DNA of 64,000 nt from Gemmatimonadaceae bacterium (GTDB lineage: Bacteria; Gemmatimonadota; Gemmatimonadetes; Gemmatimonadales; Gemmatimonadaceae), in contig DATNEW010000014.1 of assembly GCA_035606695.1 (NCBI GenBank), positions 29,881 to 93,880 on the forward strand, read 5' to 3'. The notes beneath the pieces are model-generated. The model saw nothing but the letters and a program-made list of their open reading frames with translations. It was not told where the DNA came from and searched no databases. Both the position numbers and the translations under genes were made by a program. Positions 32,834 through 42,544 of this stretch are shown piece after piece (positions within the stretch are counted from its first letter, which is position 1; the number at the start of each line of letters is the position of its first letter).

Positions 32834-34777
32834 CTATCGGCCGGAGGCCGCCGATCGCTTCAGAAAGATGAGATGGGCCAGCGCGCGCGTATTCAGCGAA
32901 TCCGCCGCGACGGCTTGCCGATACCAAATATCAGCGCGCGTACCATCGTTCATGCGTTCGTTTGCCCACCCAACGCTGACCATGGCATCAGACGATCGTG
33001 GAAGCAGCCGGGCCAACGCGTGCAACCAGAGAAATCCATCGCGCGTGCGTCCATCATCCAAGAGCGCGAGGCCGACGTCCCGCAGTGCCGGCTCACCGGC
33101 GGCGACGCGCACGGAGTCGCGCGCGTACGCGGCGCGAAGGCTCGCCACCGCCGAGTCGATACCGATGCTGTCGATGCGCGCGACGATCGCTCTGGTGCCC
33201 GCGCTCCGGCTTCGCTCATTGGGCGCCCAGAGGTGAATCTCCAAGGCGATGGCGACGCTGTCCCCCATCGTCGCGCTGCGCAGACGGTCGAACCAGGGGT
33301 TGTGCGCGTCGCTTCCAAGAATACCGAAATCGCGCCGAGCGACGGTCGTCATCCCGGAGATCACACGGACGATTCCACCATGAGGGTCCGCCGTCGGATC
33401 GACGACTGACCGGCAGTGGAGTTGGACGGAGCGAGAGTGGCCGTGCATCGCGAGCTGGCCGAACACGTCGAATCCGCCGACGGTGCGCTTCGCCGAGTCC
33501 GAGAGAAACCTCATCGTCGGGAAGCGCTGTACGTCGAAGAAGTCCGACGTGCGGAGGTGGTCGTCACGATGCGATGAGCCGGTGTTCACGCTTGCCGTCT
33601 GGATGACGGCCGCAATCCCGGCGGTGCGAATGTCGGTATCGGGTGAGTCAAGCAACACGACGGAGCCGCGGACGTCGTCGAAGCGGCCGCGGACACGCGT
33701 GTAGGCGAACGGTATCGCAAACTCGACGGTCGAATGTCCCGCATCGATCCGATACTCGCGAGGCGGTACACTGGGCGCGCTCTGCGACGCCGTGCCGGTT
33801 CCGAGGTGGCGCGAGCGGACGGGCCACTCGCCGCGCAAGAATGAATCGACCGCTCTGAAGAACTCGTTCGGATGTTCAGCATATGGAATGTGTCCGGCAT
33901 CCTGAATCGTGAGCAGTCTGCCATCCGCGACACTCGTGGCCCATTCTTTCGACGCCGCCTCAGGGAGCGCGTCGGCGCTGCCGTGGATGACCAGAGTCGG
34001 GGCATCAACTGTCGCCAACCGCGATCGCCAATCGTAATCGCCGAGCGATGCGATCGTGATCGCAGCCCTGCGCAGCATGGTTCGCGTGACGTCGGGCGCT
34101 TCGTCACACGGATCCCCGGCGAGCTGGTCGCCCGCGTCGGCATGTGCGCTCGTCGCTCGAAAATAGATATGGAGAAATCTCCGGCACACGGCGACGGGAT
34201 CTGACGCGGTCTCGAGCGAACGCTGGGCCTCGCCATATTCCGCTCGATCTTGCGCGGAAAGCCGCGACACGAAGCGCCGATGATACATGCTGTCGAACGG
34301 TTGCCGGCGCGGCCAGAGACTGTTCGCGATGACGAGGCGCTTGACGTGGTTGGGATAGCGCATGGCGTACAGACCGGCGAGTGCGCCGCCCCACGAATGA
34401 CCGATGATGGTCAACCGGTCAATGCGCAACGCCCGGCGGATCGCTTCGAGATCGGCGACGTGTTGATCCGCGCTCAGCATTGAATCGCTCGGAGCCGGCG
34501 TCGATTGACCGCCTCCCCGCTGATCGTAAAAGATCAGTGTTCGGCCGACGGCGAGGGGTGCGAAGTTCTCATACAGGCCGTGCATGTCGGCCCCAGGGCC
34601 TCCGTGCAGCACGAGAACCGTGTCGCGGCCCGAGCCGAGCGTTCGATAATACAGACGAGCGTGGTCCGCGAGCACGAAGAAACCGTCCGTGCTGTCAGCG
34701 CCGCGATGCACGACTGCGCTTGAATCGAGCATCACGAAACCACACGCGATCGTACAGACTGCACCAAGCTTGTTCAC
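32834..34777 (-). CDS. Alpha/beta hydrolase-YceI-TPR fusion
   Basis: Exported protein of 647 residues with three domains. After a signal peptide (1-22) comes an alpha/beta hydrolase of the proline iminopeptidase kind: oxyanion motif HGGPG (58-62), YDQRGGGQS (84-92), nucleophile Ser128 in GHSWGG, Asp269 and His296 (DAGHIPYAEHP). Residues about 341-520 are a YceI-like domain (YRIDAGHSTVEFAIPF, RGRFDDVRG, a lipid-binding beta-barrel family). The last 110 residues look TPR-like (GWANERMNDGTRADIWYRQA). The GTG start at 34777 has GGAGG eight bases before it. The fusion suggests hydrolysis of a hydrophobic substrate bound by the YceI part; this is inference. Confidence 0.82.
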   Translation of the reverse strand: MNKLGAVCTIACGFVMLDSSAVVHRGADSTDGFFVLADHARLYYRTLGSGRDTVLVLHGGPGADMHGLYENFAPLAVGRTLIFYDQRGGGQSTPAPSDSMLSADQHVADLEAIRRALRIDRLTIIGHSWGGALAGLYAMRYPNHVKRLVIANSLWPRRQPFDSMYHRRFVSRLSAQDRAEYGEAQRSLETASDPVAVCRRFLHIYFRATSAHADAGDQLAGDPCDEAPDVTRTMLRRAAITIASLGDYDWRSRLATVDAPTLVIHGSADALPEAASKEWATSVADGRLLTIQDAGHIPYAEHPNEFFRAVDSFLRGEWPVRSRHLGTGTASQSAPSVPPREYRIDAGHSTVEFAIPFAYTRVRGRFDDVRGSVVLLDSPDTDIRTAGIAAVIQTASVNTGSSHRDDHLRTSDFFDVQRFPTMRFLSDSAKRTVGGFDVFGQLAMHGHSRSVQLHCRSVVDPTADPHGGIVRVISGMTTVARRDFGILGSDAHNPWFDRLRSATMGDSVAIALEIHLWAPNERSRSAGTRAIVARIDSIGIDSAVASLRAAYARDSVRVAAGEPALRDVGLALLDDGRTRDGFLWLHALARLLPRSSDAMVSVGWANERMNDGTRADIWYRQAVAADSLNTRALAHLIFLKRSAASGR

Positions 34778-34885
34778 CGCGTCCTCCGGCTCGGGCCAAA
34801 CTCACTAGAGGACTAATGGTCGCCGAAGGCCAAACCTTACACGGCTTGATGTACGCTTGTCGTAATGCCGTGCCACATGTGCAGC

Positions 34886-35926
34886 CTACGGAGTCACTCC
34901 GACGATGAACGCCGCCATGCGTCCGAGGCCATTGCCCGGCACGAGGAATATCGGACCGCCAGGTGATCCCTGCGCGACGGGAGATGAAAGAAACAGGTTC
35001 GCGGTGAGATCCCACTGCGCCGCCCCCTCGCCGGCCGCGCCAAACCCGAAGAGCCAATACCGTTGTCCCGCCACCAGCACGGGCGCACCAATCGGGGACA
35101 CGGAGACAACGGTGTAGGTACCGTCGTTGAGTGCGGGTATTGTTCCGAACGCCTCAGCGCTGATGAGCGCGCCAGGGTGACCCGGGTTGTTGGGATTGTC
35201 GGCGTAGATCCAGAACCCTGCCCGGCCCGGTATTCCGCTGCCGTGCATCGCGACGGCGAGTCCGCTGAACGTTCCTGTCGCCGCAGAGACGAACGCGAAT
35301 GCCAGCCCTTGGGCGCCGCCGGCGATCGTGTAACCTCCACTCGTGAAATCCGCCGGCAACGACGAGAAGGCGGTCAGCTGCACGGGCACAGGTTTGACGC
35401 CGCCCAAATTTGGCGTTTGCACCTTCGTCAAGATGTTGACGGTGTTGTTCGTCGTCTTTGGATCGGCGACGAGCGACGTCACCGTCGCCGTGTTCGTGTC
35501 GGTGACCGGAACCATGGGGGTGGTCGCCAAGAAGACAAGCATCGATTGGGCGCCGCTCGGGATCGTTCCCAAGTCGCAGGTGACCGTCTGATCGGTTTGC
35601 GGGCACGCGATGACGGTGCCATTGAGTTGCGCCTGGGCAAAGAGCATCCCCGGCGGCAGGACGTCGACGAGCGTTGTTCCTTCGGCGCTCGAGGGCCCCG
35701 AGTTCTTCACTTGAAAGCTGTACGCGAACGTCGTACCGACGTTGGGCGAACCAAACGGAATCGATCCGGAGAGTTGAAGGTCGGCGCCGGTCGGCGCAAC
35801 GCCGCCTGACGCCAACGCTCGCTGACCAGCCGACAGCACGCCTGGCGCCGCGACGTCCTGCTGCGCACACGCAACGAACGACAGCATTATGAAACTGGCA
35901 AGAACGATCTGGCGAGGACGCGGCAT
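34886..35926 (-). CDS. DUF11-type surface lipoprotein
   Basis: Lipoprotein of 346 residues with the lipobox SFVAC (Cys20). Residues about 48-165 form a DUF11/CARDB-like beta-sandwich (FAYSFQVKNSGPSSAEGTTL, then TNTATVTSLVADPKTTNN), common in surface proteins. The remaining 180 residues contain GRAGFWIYADNPNNPGHPG and GQRYWLFGFG, a pattern seen in secreted proteins that report a feature's appearance after a cue; I cannot assign a function. The ATG at 35926 precedes a good signal peptide. A small hairpin (ACGCACC-GCGT-GGTGCGT, 36043-36060) lies upstream. Confidence 0.78.
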   Translation of the reverse strand: MPRPRQIVLASFIMLSFVACAQQDVAAPGVLSAGQRALASGGVAPTGADLQLSGSIPFGSPNVGTTFAYSFQVKNSGPSSAEGTTLVDVLPPGMLFAQAQLNGTVIACPQTDQTVTCDLGTIPSGAQSMLVFLATTPMVPVTDTNTATVTSLVADPKTTNNTVNILTKVQTPNLGGVKPVPVQLTAFSSLPADFTSGGYTIAGGAQGLAFAFVSAATGTFSGLAVAMHGSGIPGRAGFWIYADNPNNPGHPGALISAEAFGTIPALNDGTYTVVSVSPIGAPVLVAGQRYWLFGFGAAGEGAAQWDLTANLFLSSPVAQGSPGGPIFLVPGNGLGRMAAFIVGVTP

Positions 35927-36206
35927 TCGGCGGCTCCGGAACGCGATGAAAGTTGTACCGTCTCGGCATCAAGCAGCGCAGGGACGGCGAAGTTCCGAGT
36001 TCGCGAGGAGACCGCGCACTAAGACTTTCAACCGCGAGAGTTACGCACCGCGTGGTGCGTACGTCGAGAATCTTAGGGGAAATTTCTTCACCGAGTGGTC
36101 GTCCCCGTATGGTCTACCCCGAACGCAGACCTGCGGAAGACGCATCGGCGCGCGGCGATCGTCGGAGTCCCGAGACGCGAACGCCAGGCTCACCCTGACT
36201 GCGCCG

Positions 36207-38999
36207 TCACGCCTCGTGCGTGAGTGCAACCACCGGCGAAACTCGCGTGGCGCGCACCGCGGGAATAAGCGTTGCGCCAACCGCACAGGCGACGATAGCG
36301 AGAACGGCGGCGCCGAGCGACACGGGATCCGTCGCGGGGACGCGCAGCTGGGCGCGCAGCGCTCGCGCCGCAAGGAGCGCGAGCGGCACGCCGACCACCA
36401 CACCGGTTCCGGCCAAACGCAGGCCGTCGCCAAGCACCAATCGGAGGACAGTTGTCCGATCGGCGCCGAGCGCGCCGCGCAATCCGATCTCCGCCGTTCG
36501 ACGCGCGACCGCATATGACATCACACCGTACAGCCCGACGATCGCGAGGAGCAGCGCGGCGCCGCCGAACACGGTTGCGAGCGTGGCGACGAGGCGCTGC
36601 TGACGAATCGTACCGCGCATGGCGAGCGTTAGCGGCGTCACATCGCTTTGCGGCAGTGCGCGATCGAGAGCGGCGATCGTTCGCCGAATTTCGGAGACGA
36701 GGCCCGCGGGATCGCCCGCCGTGCGAATCTCGAGCGCCAGAAGGGGATTGCTCGACCCGTCGATCTGCTGCACGTAGGGAGCGTAGGCGCGGCGCTCAAC
36801 CGGCGCCGTGAGCGAATGGTCCCGAATGTCGGCGATCACGCCGACGATCGTCGTCGGCACTTTCGGGTCGAAGTAGATCGCGCGTCCAACAGGATCTTTG
36901 CCGCCGAAGTAGAACCGCGCCGCCGACTCGTTCAGGACCGCGACGCTCGGCGACTTCGCGTCGTCGTGCACGTCGATATCGCGCCCGCGCAGCAAGCGGC
37001 CACCGACCGCGCGCACGTATCCGGGGCCGACGAGATCGTAGTTGATGCTGCTGTCCTCGGCCGTCCTGCCGCTGAAGCCCGGAACGGCGACGACGGCGGA
37101 TCCGTCGTTGCCGATGTACAATCCGTTCTGCGAGTAGGTCACCGCGCGAACGCCGGGAACCGTCGAAACACGGTCGCTGACCTCGCGGGCGAATGCGATG
37201 AACTGCTCGGCGTTCATCGCCCGCCGACTGACGTTCACCTGCGCCAGCACGAGATGATCGCGATCCAACCCTGGATCCGTCGCCTCTACACTCGCCAGGC
37301 TGCGCACGAGCAGCGCCGCGGCGGTGAGCAGAACGACACAGAGCATTACCTGCGCGGGCACGAGCAGCGCACCGACGGGGACTCGACCGACGCGGCCGGC
37401 GCCCACCACCGCGCGACCACCGCCGCGGAGCGACGAGATCAGATCGATGCGCGACACACGCAGCGCCGGTAGCAAACCGAAGCCCAGCACCGCGATGATC
37501 GAAATGCCGAGCGCGAACCCGAGCACCGCGCCATCGGTACCGCTGGCGATCGCCGCCGGCGAGTCACTCGTGGCGGCGGCCCGCACGAGCGCCGCGCTTC
37601 CCCAGCGGGCGAACACGATTCCCGCCGCTGCTCCGAGCAGCGCGAGAAGCGCGCTTTCGGTCGTGAGCTGGCGAATGACCCGCGCGCGCCCGGCTCCGAG
37701 CGCCAGACGAACGCTCATCTCCGTGCGACGGCCGAGTGCCCGCGCACCGAGCAGGTTTGCGAGATTGGTGCAGACGATCAGGAGCAACAGCGCCGCCCCG
37801 AATTGCAGCGCGAGCAGCGCGGACCGAAAGGTCACGCGCGCCGCTGAAAATCCCTGCGCCCCGGAGGTGACGAGAATCGGCGCGTGCGTGGCGCGTGCCA
37901 CTTCGATTGCTGACTTGGCGTTCGCCACCAACGATGCGCGGATCAGCGTAGTGAACCCGGCATCCGCCTGCGCGAGCGTGACGCCTCGCGCACGCCTGCC
38001 GAGGAGCAATAGCCACGACGTGCCGCGGTCCGCAATGGGCGCGGTGTGGGGTTGGAGGATCGGTTGCATCGATATCGGCAGCCAGATCTCCGTGGGCCGC
38101 TCGACGACGTCGCCGGCAAATCCTTGCCGTGCGACGCCGACGATGGTCACCGTCGCCCCATCGACCGCCAACGATCGGCCGACGATGTCCGGCGCCTGGC
38201 CGAAGCGGCGGCGCCAGTAGGAATCGCTAATCACCGCGACCGGCGACGATCCAGCCGCGCCATCTTCGTCGGAATCGAACACGCGCCCACGTTCGGCGGG
38301 CACGCCAAGCACCGTGAAGTAGTTGCCGGAGATGAATCGGCCGTTCGGGTGCTCATCGCTCGTACCGCTGCTACTGCTGCTACCGCTGCCGTCGCCGAAC
38401 CGTACGTCGAGCCGACCAGCGGTACCCGATGCGGCAAGTCCGCTCACGAAGCGATGGTCGCGCGCCAGGTCGAGGTACAGCGGCAGCGATAACAGATCGC
38501 CGCGCGGCGCGCCGGACGTGTGTCCGTCGATGGCGGTGGTCTTGCCGATCGCCACGAGCTCATTGGGCCTTGGAACAGGCAGCGGGCGAAGCAGCACCGA
38601 ATTGACGACGGCGAAGATCGCGCTGTTCGCGCCCACACCGATGGCCAGCGTCAGCACGGCGATGGTCGTGACTCCTGGCGCCCGCGCCAATTGCCGCGCA
38701 CCGAACCGCAGATCCTGCGCGATGCTGTCGAGCCGATCACGCCAATTCATCCGTCGCTCCCGGCGCACCGCCGACTGATGCAGCCGGCGACGCGCCTCGC
38801 TTAAGGTTGATCCGCCGAGCCGCGAAAGGGCCTCGCCACGTGCGTCGTGTTCAGTGCGTCCGCGAGCGATCAGATCGGCGACGCGCGCGTCGAGAAACGC
38901 CGCGAGCTCTTCGTCCGCGTCGTCGCGCGCGGTGCGCGCGGTACGCACGGCCAGGCGGAATAGACGCCGCACCCCTGGCCGGATTGTCGGATCGCGCAC
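36207..38999 (-). CDS. ADOP-family FtsX-like permease 2
   Basis: Longest permease of the set, 930 residues. It has the prefix domain (DEELAAFLDARVADLIARG), helix 1 with TIAVLTLAIGVGANSAIFAV, the MacB-like periplasmic domain, the first FtsX helices (ALLALQFGAALLLLIVCTNL), a second unit, and the C-terminal FtsX part (SYAVARRTAEIGLRGALGAD, then PAVRATRVSPVVAL). The first periplasmic domain contains a Gly/Ser-rich insertion (GDGSGSSSSSGTSDE) that looks like an unstructured loop. The gene starts six bases after the PadR stop, so they share a transcript. Its C-terminus ends with THEA. Confidence 0.9.
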   Translation of the reverse strand: MRDPTIRPGVRRLFRLAVRTARTARDDADEELAAFLDARVADLIARGRTEHDARGEALSRLGGSTLSEARRRLHQSAVRRERRMNWRDRLDSIAQDLRFGARQLARAPGVTTIAVLTLAIGVGANSAIFAVVNSVLLRPLPVPRPNELVAIGKTTAIDGHTSGAPRGDLLSLPLYLDLARDHRFVSGLAASGTAGRLDVRFGDGSGSSSSSGTSDEHPNGRFISGNYFTVLGVPAERGRVFDSDEDGAAGSSPVAVISDSYWRRRFGQAPDIVGRSLAVDGATVTIVGVARQGFAGDVVERPTEIWLPISMQPILQPHTAPIADRGTSWLLLLGRRARGVTLAQADAGFTTLIRASLVANAKSAIEVARATHAPILVTSGAQGFSAARVTFRSALLALQFGAALLLLIVCTNLANLLGARALGRRTEMSVRLALGAGRARVIRQLTTESALLALLGAAAGIVFARWGSAALVRAAATSDSPAAIASGTDGAVLGFALGISIIAVLGFGLLPALRVSRIDLISSLRGGGRAVVGAGRVGRVPVGALLVPAQVMLCVVLLTAAALLVRSLASVEATDPGLDRDHLVLAQVNVSRRAMNAEQFIAFAREVSDRVSTVPGVRAVTYSQNGLYIGNDGSAVVAVPGFSGRTAEDSSINYDLVGPGYVRAVGGRLLRGRDIDVHDDAKSPSVAVLNESAARFYFGGKDPVGRAIYFDPKVPTTIVGVIADIRDHSLTAPVERRAYAPYVQQIDGSSNPLLALEIRTAGDPAGLVSEIRRTIAALDRALPQSDVTPLTLAMRGTIRQQRLVATLATVFGGAALLLAIVGLYGVMSYAVARRTAEIGLRGALGADRTTVLRLVLGDGLRLAGTGVVVGVPLALLAARALRAQLRVPATDPVSLGAAVLAIVACAVGATLIPAVRATRVSPVVALTHEA

Positions 39000-39005
39000 T
39001 CGCCG

Positions 39006-39332
39006 CTAGCTCCGCGCCGAGCGCGCCGCCAGCACCGCGGTGAGCGCACTCGTGTACTCGGTGAGGCGTTTGGTCTCGGCGCGCAGATGCGCGCGGCCTG
39101 CCTCAGTGAGCTGGTAGTAGCGCGCGCGCCGGCCGTTCTCGGTTACTCCCCAGTCGGCGGAGACGAGTCGCCGCGTCTCGAGGCGGTGAAGCGCCTGCAT
39201 GAGCGCCGCGTCTTCGATCGTGAAGTGAGCGGAACGCTCCTCGAGCCACCGCGCGATCTCGAACGCGTGCATCGGCGCCCAGGAGAGCGTCTTGAGGACG
39301 AGGGGATCGAGGGTTCCTTTGAGGATCGGCAT
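39006..39332 (-). CDS. PadR-family transcriptional regulator
   Basis: Winged-helix repressor of 108 residues: ILKGTLDPLVLKTLSWAPMH, then AFEIARWLEE, the recognition helix region (EDAALMQALHRLETRRLV) and wing (RRARYYQLTEAGRAHL). I chose the ATG at 39332, where the family normally begins; the frame is open to 39542 but upstream protein is not conserved. The start codon directly touches a perfect 18-base inverted repeat (39333-39372), leaving no ordinary spaced ribosome binding site outside the repeat. It heads the operon with permease 2. Confidence 0.9.
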   Translation of the reverse strand: MPILKGTLDPLVLKTLSWAPMHAFEIARWLEERSAHFTIEDAALMQALHRLETRRLVSADWGVTENGRRARYYQLTEAGRAHLRAETKRLTEYTSALTAVLAARSARS

Positions 39333-39372
39333 GCGTGAGGGTAGAGTCTTGCCCAAGACTCTACCCTCACGC
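39333..39372 (-). promoter_or_regulatory. Perfect 18-base inverted repeat abutting padR start
   Basis: GCGTGAGGGTAGAGTCTT (39333-39350), loop GCCC, then its exact reverse complement (39355-39372). Its edge is the base just before the ATG on the minus strand. As RNA it would form a long hairpin that buries the translation start; as DNA it is an ideal dyad operator. It is the most perfect dyad I noticed in the window. Confidence 0.8.
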
Positions 39373-39478
39373 GCCGGATTGCGCAAGTCGTATGCAGCGC
39401 GTTGCGCAACCAGCGCGCGGTTGGTCCGCCGGCGGCCACGCCCCTGCGCGAGGATTCGCCGCTTCGCCGTCCGCATTA

Positions 39479-39830
39479 GAATACTCCTACGACAAGATCC
39501 TGGCTGAACAGGCGCTCGTTTCGCGCGGCGAATTGCCGGCAACGATCCTTCGCCTGCCGAAGGTATACGGCGCCCGGGACAACGCGAACCTCGCCACGAT
39601 CTAAGCCCACCGTCATGCCCCGCGATGGAAATGGACGCATGGTCACGTGGAGAACGTCGCGCACGCGATCACGCTCGCGATGCTCGACAACCGCGCCGGC
39701 GGGCTCACCGACAACGTCGGCGAGGCGACCACGCCGACGATGGCGGAGCTGCTCGCGGTCCTGCCGGCCAAGCCCACCATTCCGCACCTCGCGGTGCGTA
39801 GCGCGGGTGTTACACGCCGCCGAAACTCCA
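39479..39830 (+). pseudogene. NAD-dependent epimerase/dehydratase remnant
   Basis: Reading one frame across a single TAA at 39602-39604 gives YDKILAEQALVSRGELPATI, then LRLPKVYGARDNANLATI, stop, AHRHAPRWKWTHGHVENVAH, then AITLAMLD and VGEATTPTMAELLAVLP. This is the middle to C-terminal part of an extended short-chain dehydrogenase/NAD-epimerase, with the catalytic Y-x3-K motif (YDKIL). The N-terminal NAD-binding half is absent, and the 3' end fades out around 39830. It is a truncated gene with an in-frame nonsense mutation, probably replaced by the expanding permease units on both sides. Confidence 0.75.
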
Positions 39831-40028
39831 GACGTGAGCGGAGCACGATGATGCAGCGTTCGCCGCGACACCGGACTCAGTCGCCATCCCGTTGTTCGCC
39901 ACGGCGAAGCCGGAATGCGCGTTCGGCGTTTGTTCCGTTGACTGAAACAATTCCGGAACCGTTGCCGGATGAAGAGTGTTGGCGGGCGGCGAGTTTGCCC
40001 ACTCGTGACGACTCAGACTCGAGGCACA

Positions 40029-42452
40029 ATGTTCAACTCCGTTCGCGAAGACGTGCGTCACGCTTGGCGCCAGTTTGCCGCAAGCCGCGCCTTTACCGTC
40101 ACGACGATCGTGACTCTCGCGCTGGGCATAGGCGCGACGACGACGATGTTCGGGATCGAGCGCACGCTCTCCGAGGTGCACTTCGACGTCGCGAACCCGG
40201 CGACTCTCGTGCACGTCGGCCAAGCCGCCGATGGCGACTGTGCCGCCTGCGGGGAGTTGGCCACCGGCAACGTTGCGAGCGTGCAGCGATCGGCGCACAC
40301 GCTCGCCGGCTTCGCCTTCGTCACCCGGTGGCGGGCCGTCCTGCGCGGCAATGAGCGCGGCGAGCTGCTCACGGGCGCTCGCGTCAGCTCCGGTTTCTTC
40401 AACATCCTCGGCGTACGCCCGATGCTCGGCCGCGTCTTTACGCCGACCGACAGCGCCGAAGGGCATGCCAACGTCGTCATGCTCGCCGAGTCGTTCTGGC
40501 GCGGACGGCTCGGCGGTGACAACACGGTCGTCGGCCGCACGCTCGTGATCGACGGGGTGCCGCGCGTCGTCGTCGGCATCGTCCCGAAGGGCGCGGTGCT
40601 GCCCGAGGGAACCGAGGTGTGGGCCCCGCTGGTCGTCGATCAGACTGCCGCCGCGAATCGCAGCTCCGGCGATGGCGACGCGTTCGCGCGGCTCGCCGCA
40701 GGGGCGACGCTCGACGCCGCGCGCGCGGACATCCATATCATCGGCGCGCGGATCGTTTCGCAGTATCCGGCCGATTTGCGCGGCGTATCGTTCGACGCGC
40801 AAAGCTTTGCCGATTGGGAGACGCCGTCGTGGGCGGATGATCTTCCGTTGTTCGTGGTTGCGTACATGGTGCTCGGCGCGGCGTGTCTCAATCTGGCGGG
40901 GCTGTTGCTCGCGCGTCTCACCGCGCGCCAGAAGGAGATCGCCATTCGCGCCGCGCTGGGTGCGAACCGGCTGCGGCTGGTGTGGCAACTGCTCACGGAG
41001 ACGATGCTGCTCACGATCGTCGGCGGCGTTGCCGGCGCCGGCGTCGCGGCAATCGGGATACGTGTTGTGAGAGATCTCATGCCCGCGTTCGTGACGCAGG
41101 CGGTTCCGCGCTGGCACGATCTCCATCTCGACGGGCGGGCACTCGCTCTCGCTCTGGTCACGAGCGCGTTCACCGGCGTGGCGATTGGCCTGTTGCCGGC
41201 TCTGCGGTTCACTCGCGGCGGGCTGGTCGAGGATTTGAAGTTGGATTCGAGAAGCGCGTCAGCCGGGGGAAAGGTGTCGCGCATCCGTCGCGGGCTCGTC
41301 GTCGCCGAGATCGCGCTCGCGGTCGTCTTGTTGGGATGCGCGGGCCTGCTCGCGCGGAGCGTCGCCAATCAGCGCGCCGCGCACGATGGGTTCCGTTCGG
41401 ACAACGCGCTCACGTTTCGCGTGACCGCTCCGCCGTCGGCCGCCGGGCGGCCCAGCGCCGACTCGCTCTATTGGGCGCGCCTCACCGAACGATTCGGCGC
41501 GCTGCCGAACGTCGTCGCCGTCTCGTCGGCGCTCGGCCTGCCGTACACGGCCGCCGCGCCGACAGAGGCGTTCGAGGTCGCGGGCCGACCGGCCCAGTTG
41601 CGTCGTCACGAAAGCACGGCACGCATCGTCGTCGCCGGCGACCATTACTTCTCCACGCTCGGCATTTCGATCCACGGCGGCCGGCCGTTCGATGCGAGCG
41701 ACCGTGCCAATGCGCCGCGCGTCGCGATCGTCGACGAGCGCGTGGCGCGCATCGAGTTCGGCGCCGCCAATCCGATCGGGCAGACGCTCGTCATCGACAA
41801 GACACCCTGGCGCATCGTGGGCGTCGCCGCGGAAACGCGTCCGAACGCACGGCGGCCGCTCGGAGTGACGGCCGTGGGAGAGATTTATCTGCCACTCGCG
41901 CAGCGACCGACGAACGCGTTGCAGTTCGTCGTTCGCGCGCACGCGGACCCTCTGCAAGTGGCGCGGGGTGCGATGGCAACGGTACACGACTTCGATCGCG
42001 ACGTCGCCGTGACCGACATCGAGACCTTCGCGACGCTGGTCGAGAACGCGACGGCGCCGTACCGCGTGTTGACGGGGGCGATGATCGGCTTCGCCGCGGT
42101 AGCGGCCGCGATCGCGCTCATCGGACTTTACGCCATCGTGAGCTTCCTCGTCGCGCAGCGCATGAGAGAATTCGGAATTCGGCGAGCGCTGGGCGCCGAG
42201 ACCGCGGGGTTGTTCCGACTCGTATTTGGCGAAAGCGCGCTGCTCGCGGCCATCGGTGTGGCCATGGGCGTGCTGGGGGCGCTCGGGGCGGGAAGAGTGA
42301 TGCGAATGGCCTTAGTGGATGTCTCGGCCGCGGATCCGGTGACGCTCGCCGCGATCGTTGGCACGATGATGCTCGTGTCGGTGGTGGCTGCATTCGGGCC
42401 GGCGAGGCGGGCGGCGAAAGCGGATCCGATGATCGCTCTGCGAACTGAGTAG
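40029..42452 (+). CDS. ADOP-family FtsX-like permease 3
   Basis: Permease of 807 residues lacking the prefix domain seen in copies 1, 2 and 5. It begins directly with the pre-helix segment (VREDVRHAWRQFAASRAFTV) and helix 1 (TTIVTLALGIGATTTMFGIE). The two FtsX units are present (YMVLGAACLNLAGLLLARLT; IALIGLYAIVSFLVAQRMRE), ending in PARRAAKADPMIAL. No padR gene is attached, and the immediate upstream sequence is the decayed epimerase. I chose the ATG at 40029 because earlier in-frame starts add non-conserved protein. Confidence 0.88.
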   Translation: MFNSVREDVRHAWRQFAASRAFTVTTIVTLALGIGATTTMFGIERTLSEVHFDVANPATLVHVGQAADGDCAACGELATGNVASVQRSAHTLAGFAFVTRWRAVLRGNERGELLTGARVSSGFFNILGVRPMLGRVFTPTDSAEGHANVVMLAESFWRGRLGGDNTVVGRTLVIDGVPRVVVGIVPKGAVLPEGTEVWAPLVVDQTAAANRSSGDGDAFARLAAGATLDAARADIHIIGARIVSQYPADLRGVSFDAQSFADWETPSWADDLPLFVVAYMVLGAACLNLAGLLLARLTARQKEIAIRAALGANRLRLVWQLLTETMLLTIVGGVAGAGVAAIGIRVVRDLMPAFVTQAVPRWHDLHLDGRALALALVTSAFTGVAIGLLPALRFTRGGLVEDLKLDSRSASAGGKVSRIRRGLVVAEIALAVVLLGCAGLLARSVANQRAAHDGFRSDNALTFRVTAPPSAAGRPSADSLYWARLTERFGALPNVVAVSSALGLPYTAAAPTEAFEVAGRPAQLRRHESTARIVVAGDHYFSTLGISIHGGRPFDASDRANAPRVAIVDERVARIEFGAANPIGQTLVIDKTPWRIVGVAAETRPNARRPLGVTAVGEIYLPLAQRPTNALQFVVRAHADPLQVARGAMATVHDFDRDVAVTDIETFATLVENATAPYRVLTGAMIGFAAVAAAIALIGLYAIVSFLVAQRMREFGIRRALGAETAGLFRLVFGESALLAAIGVAMGVLGALGAGRVMRMALVDVSAADPVTLAAIVGTMMLVSVVAAFGPARRAAKADPMIALRTE

Positions 42453-42544
42453 CGTCGTGAGGGTTCCTGTTGCCGGATGCGATGATGGCCGCGACCTCGC
42501 CTCGACGCCGTCGATAGATCATGCGGTGCGTGGACCCGATCACC

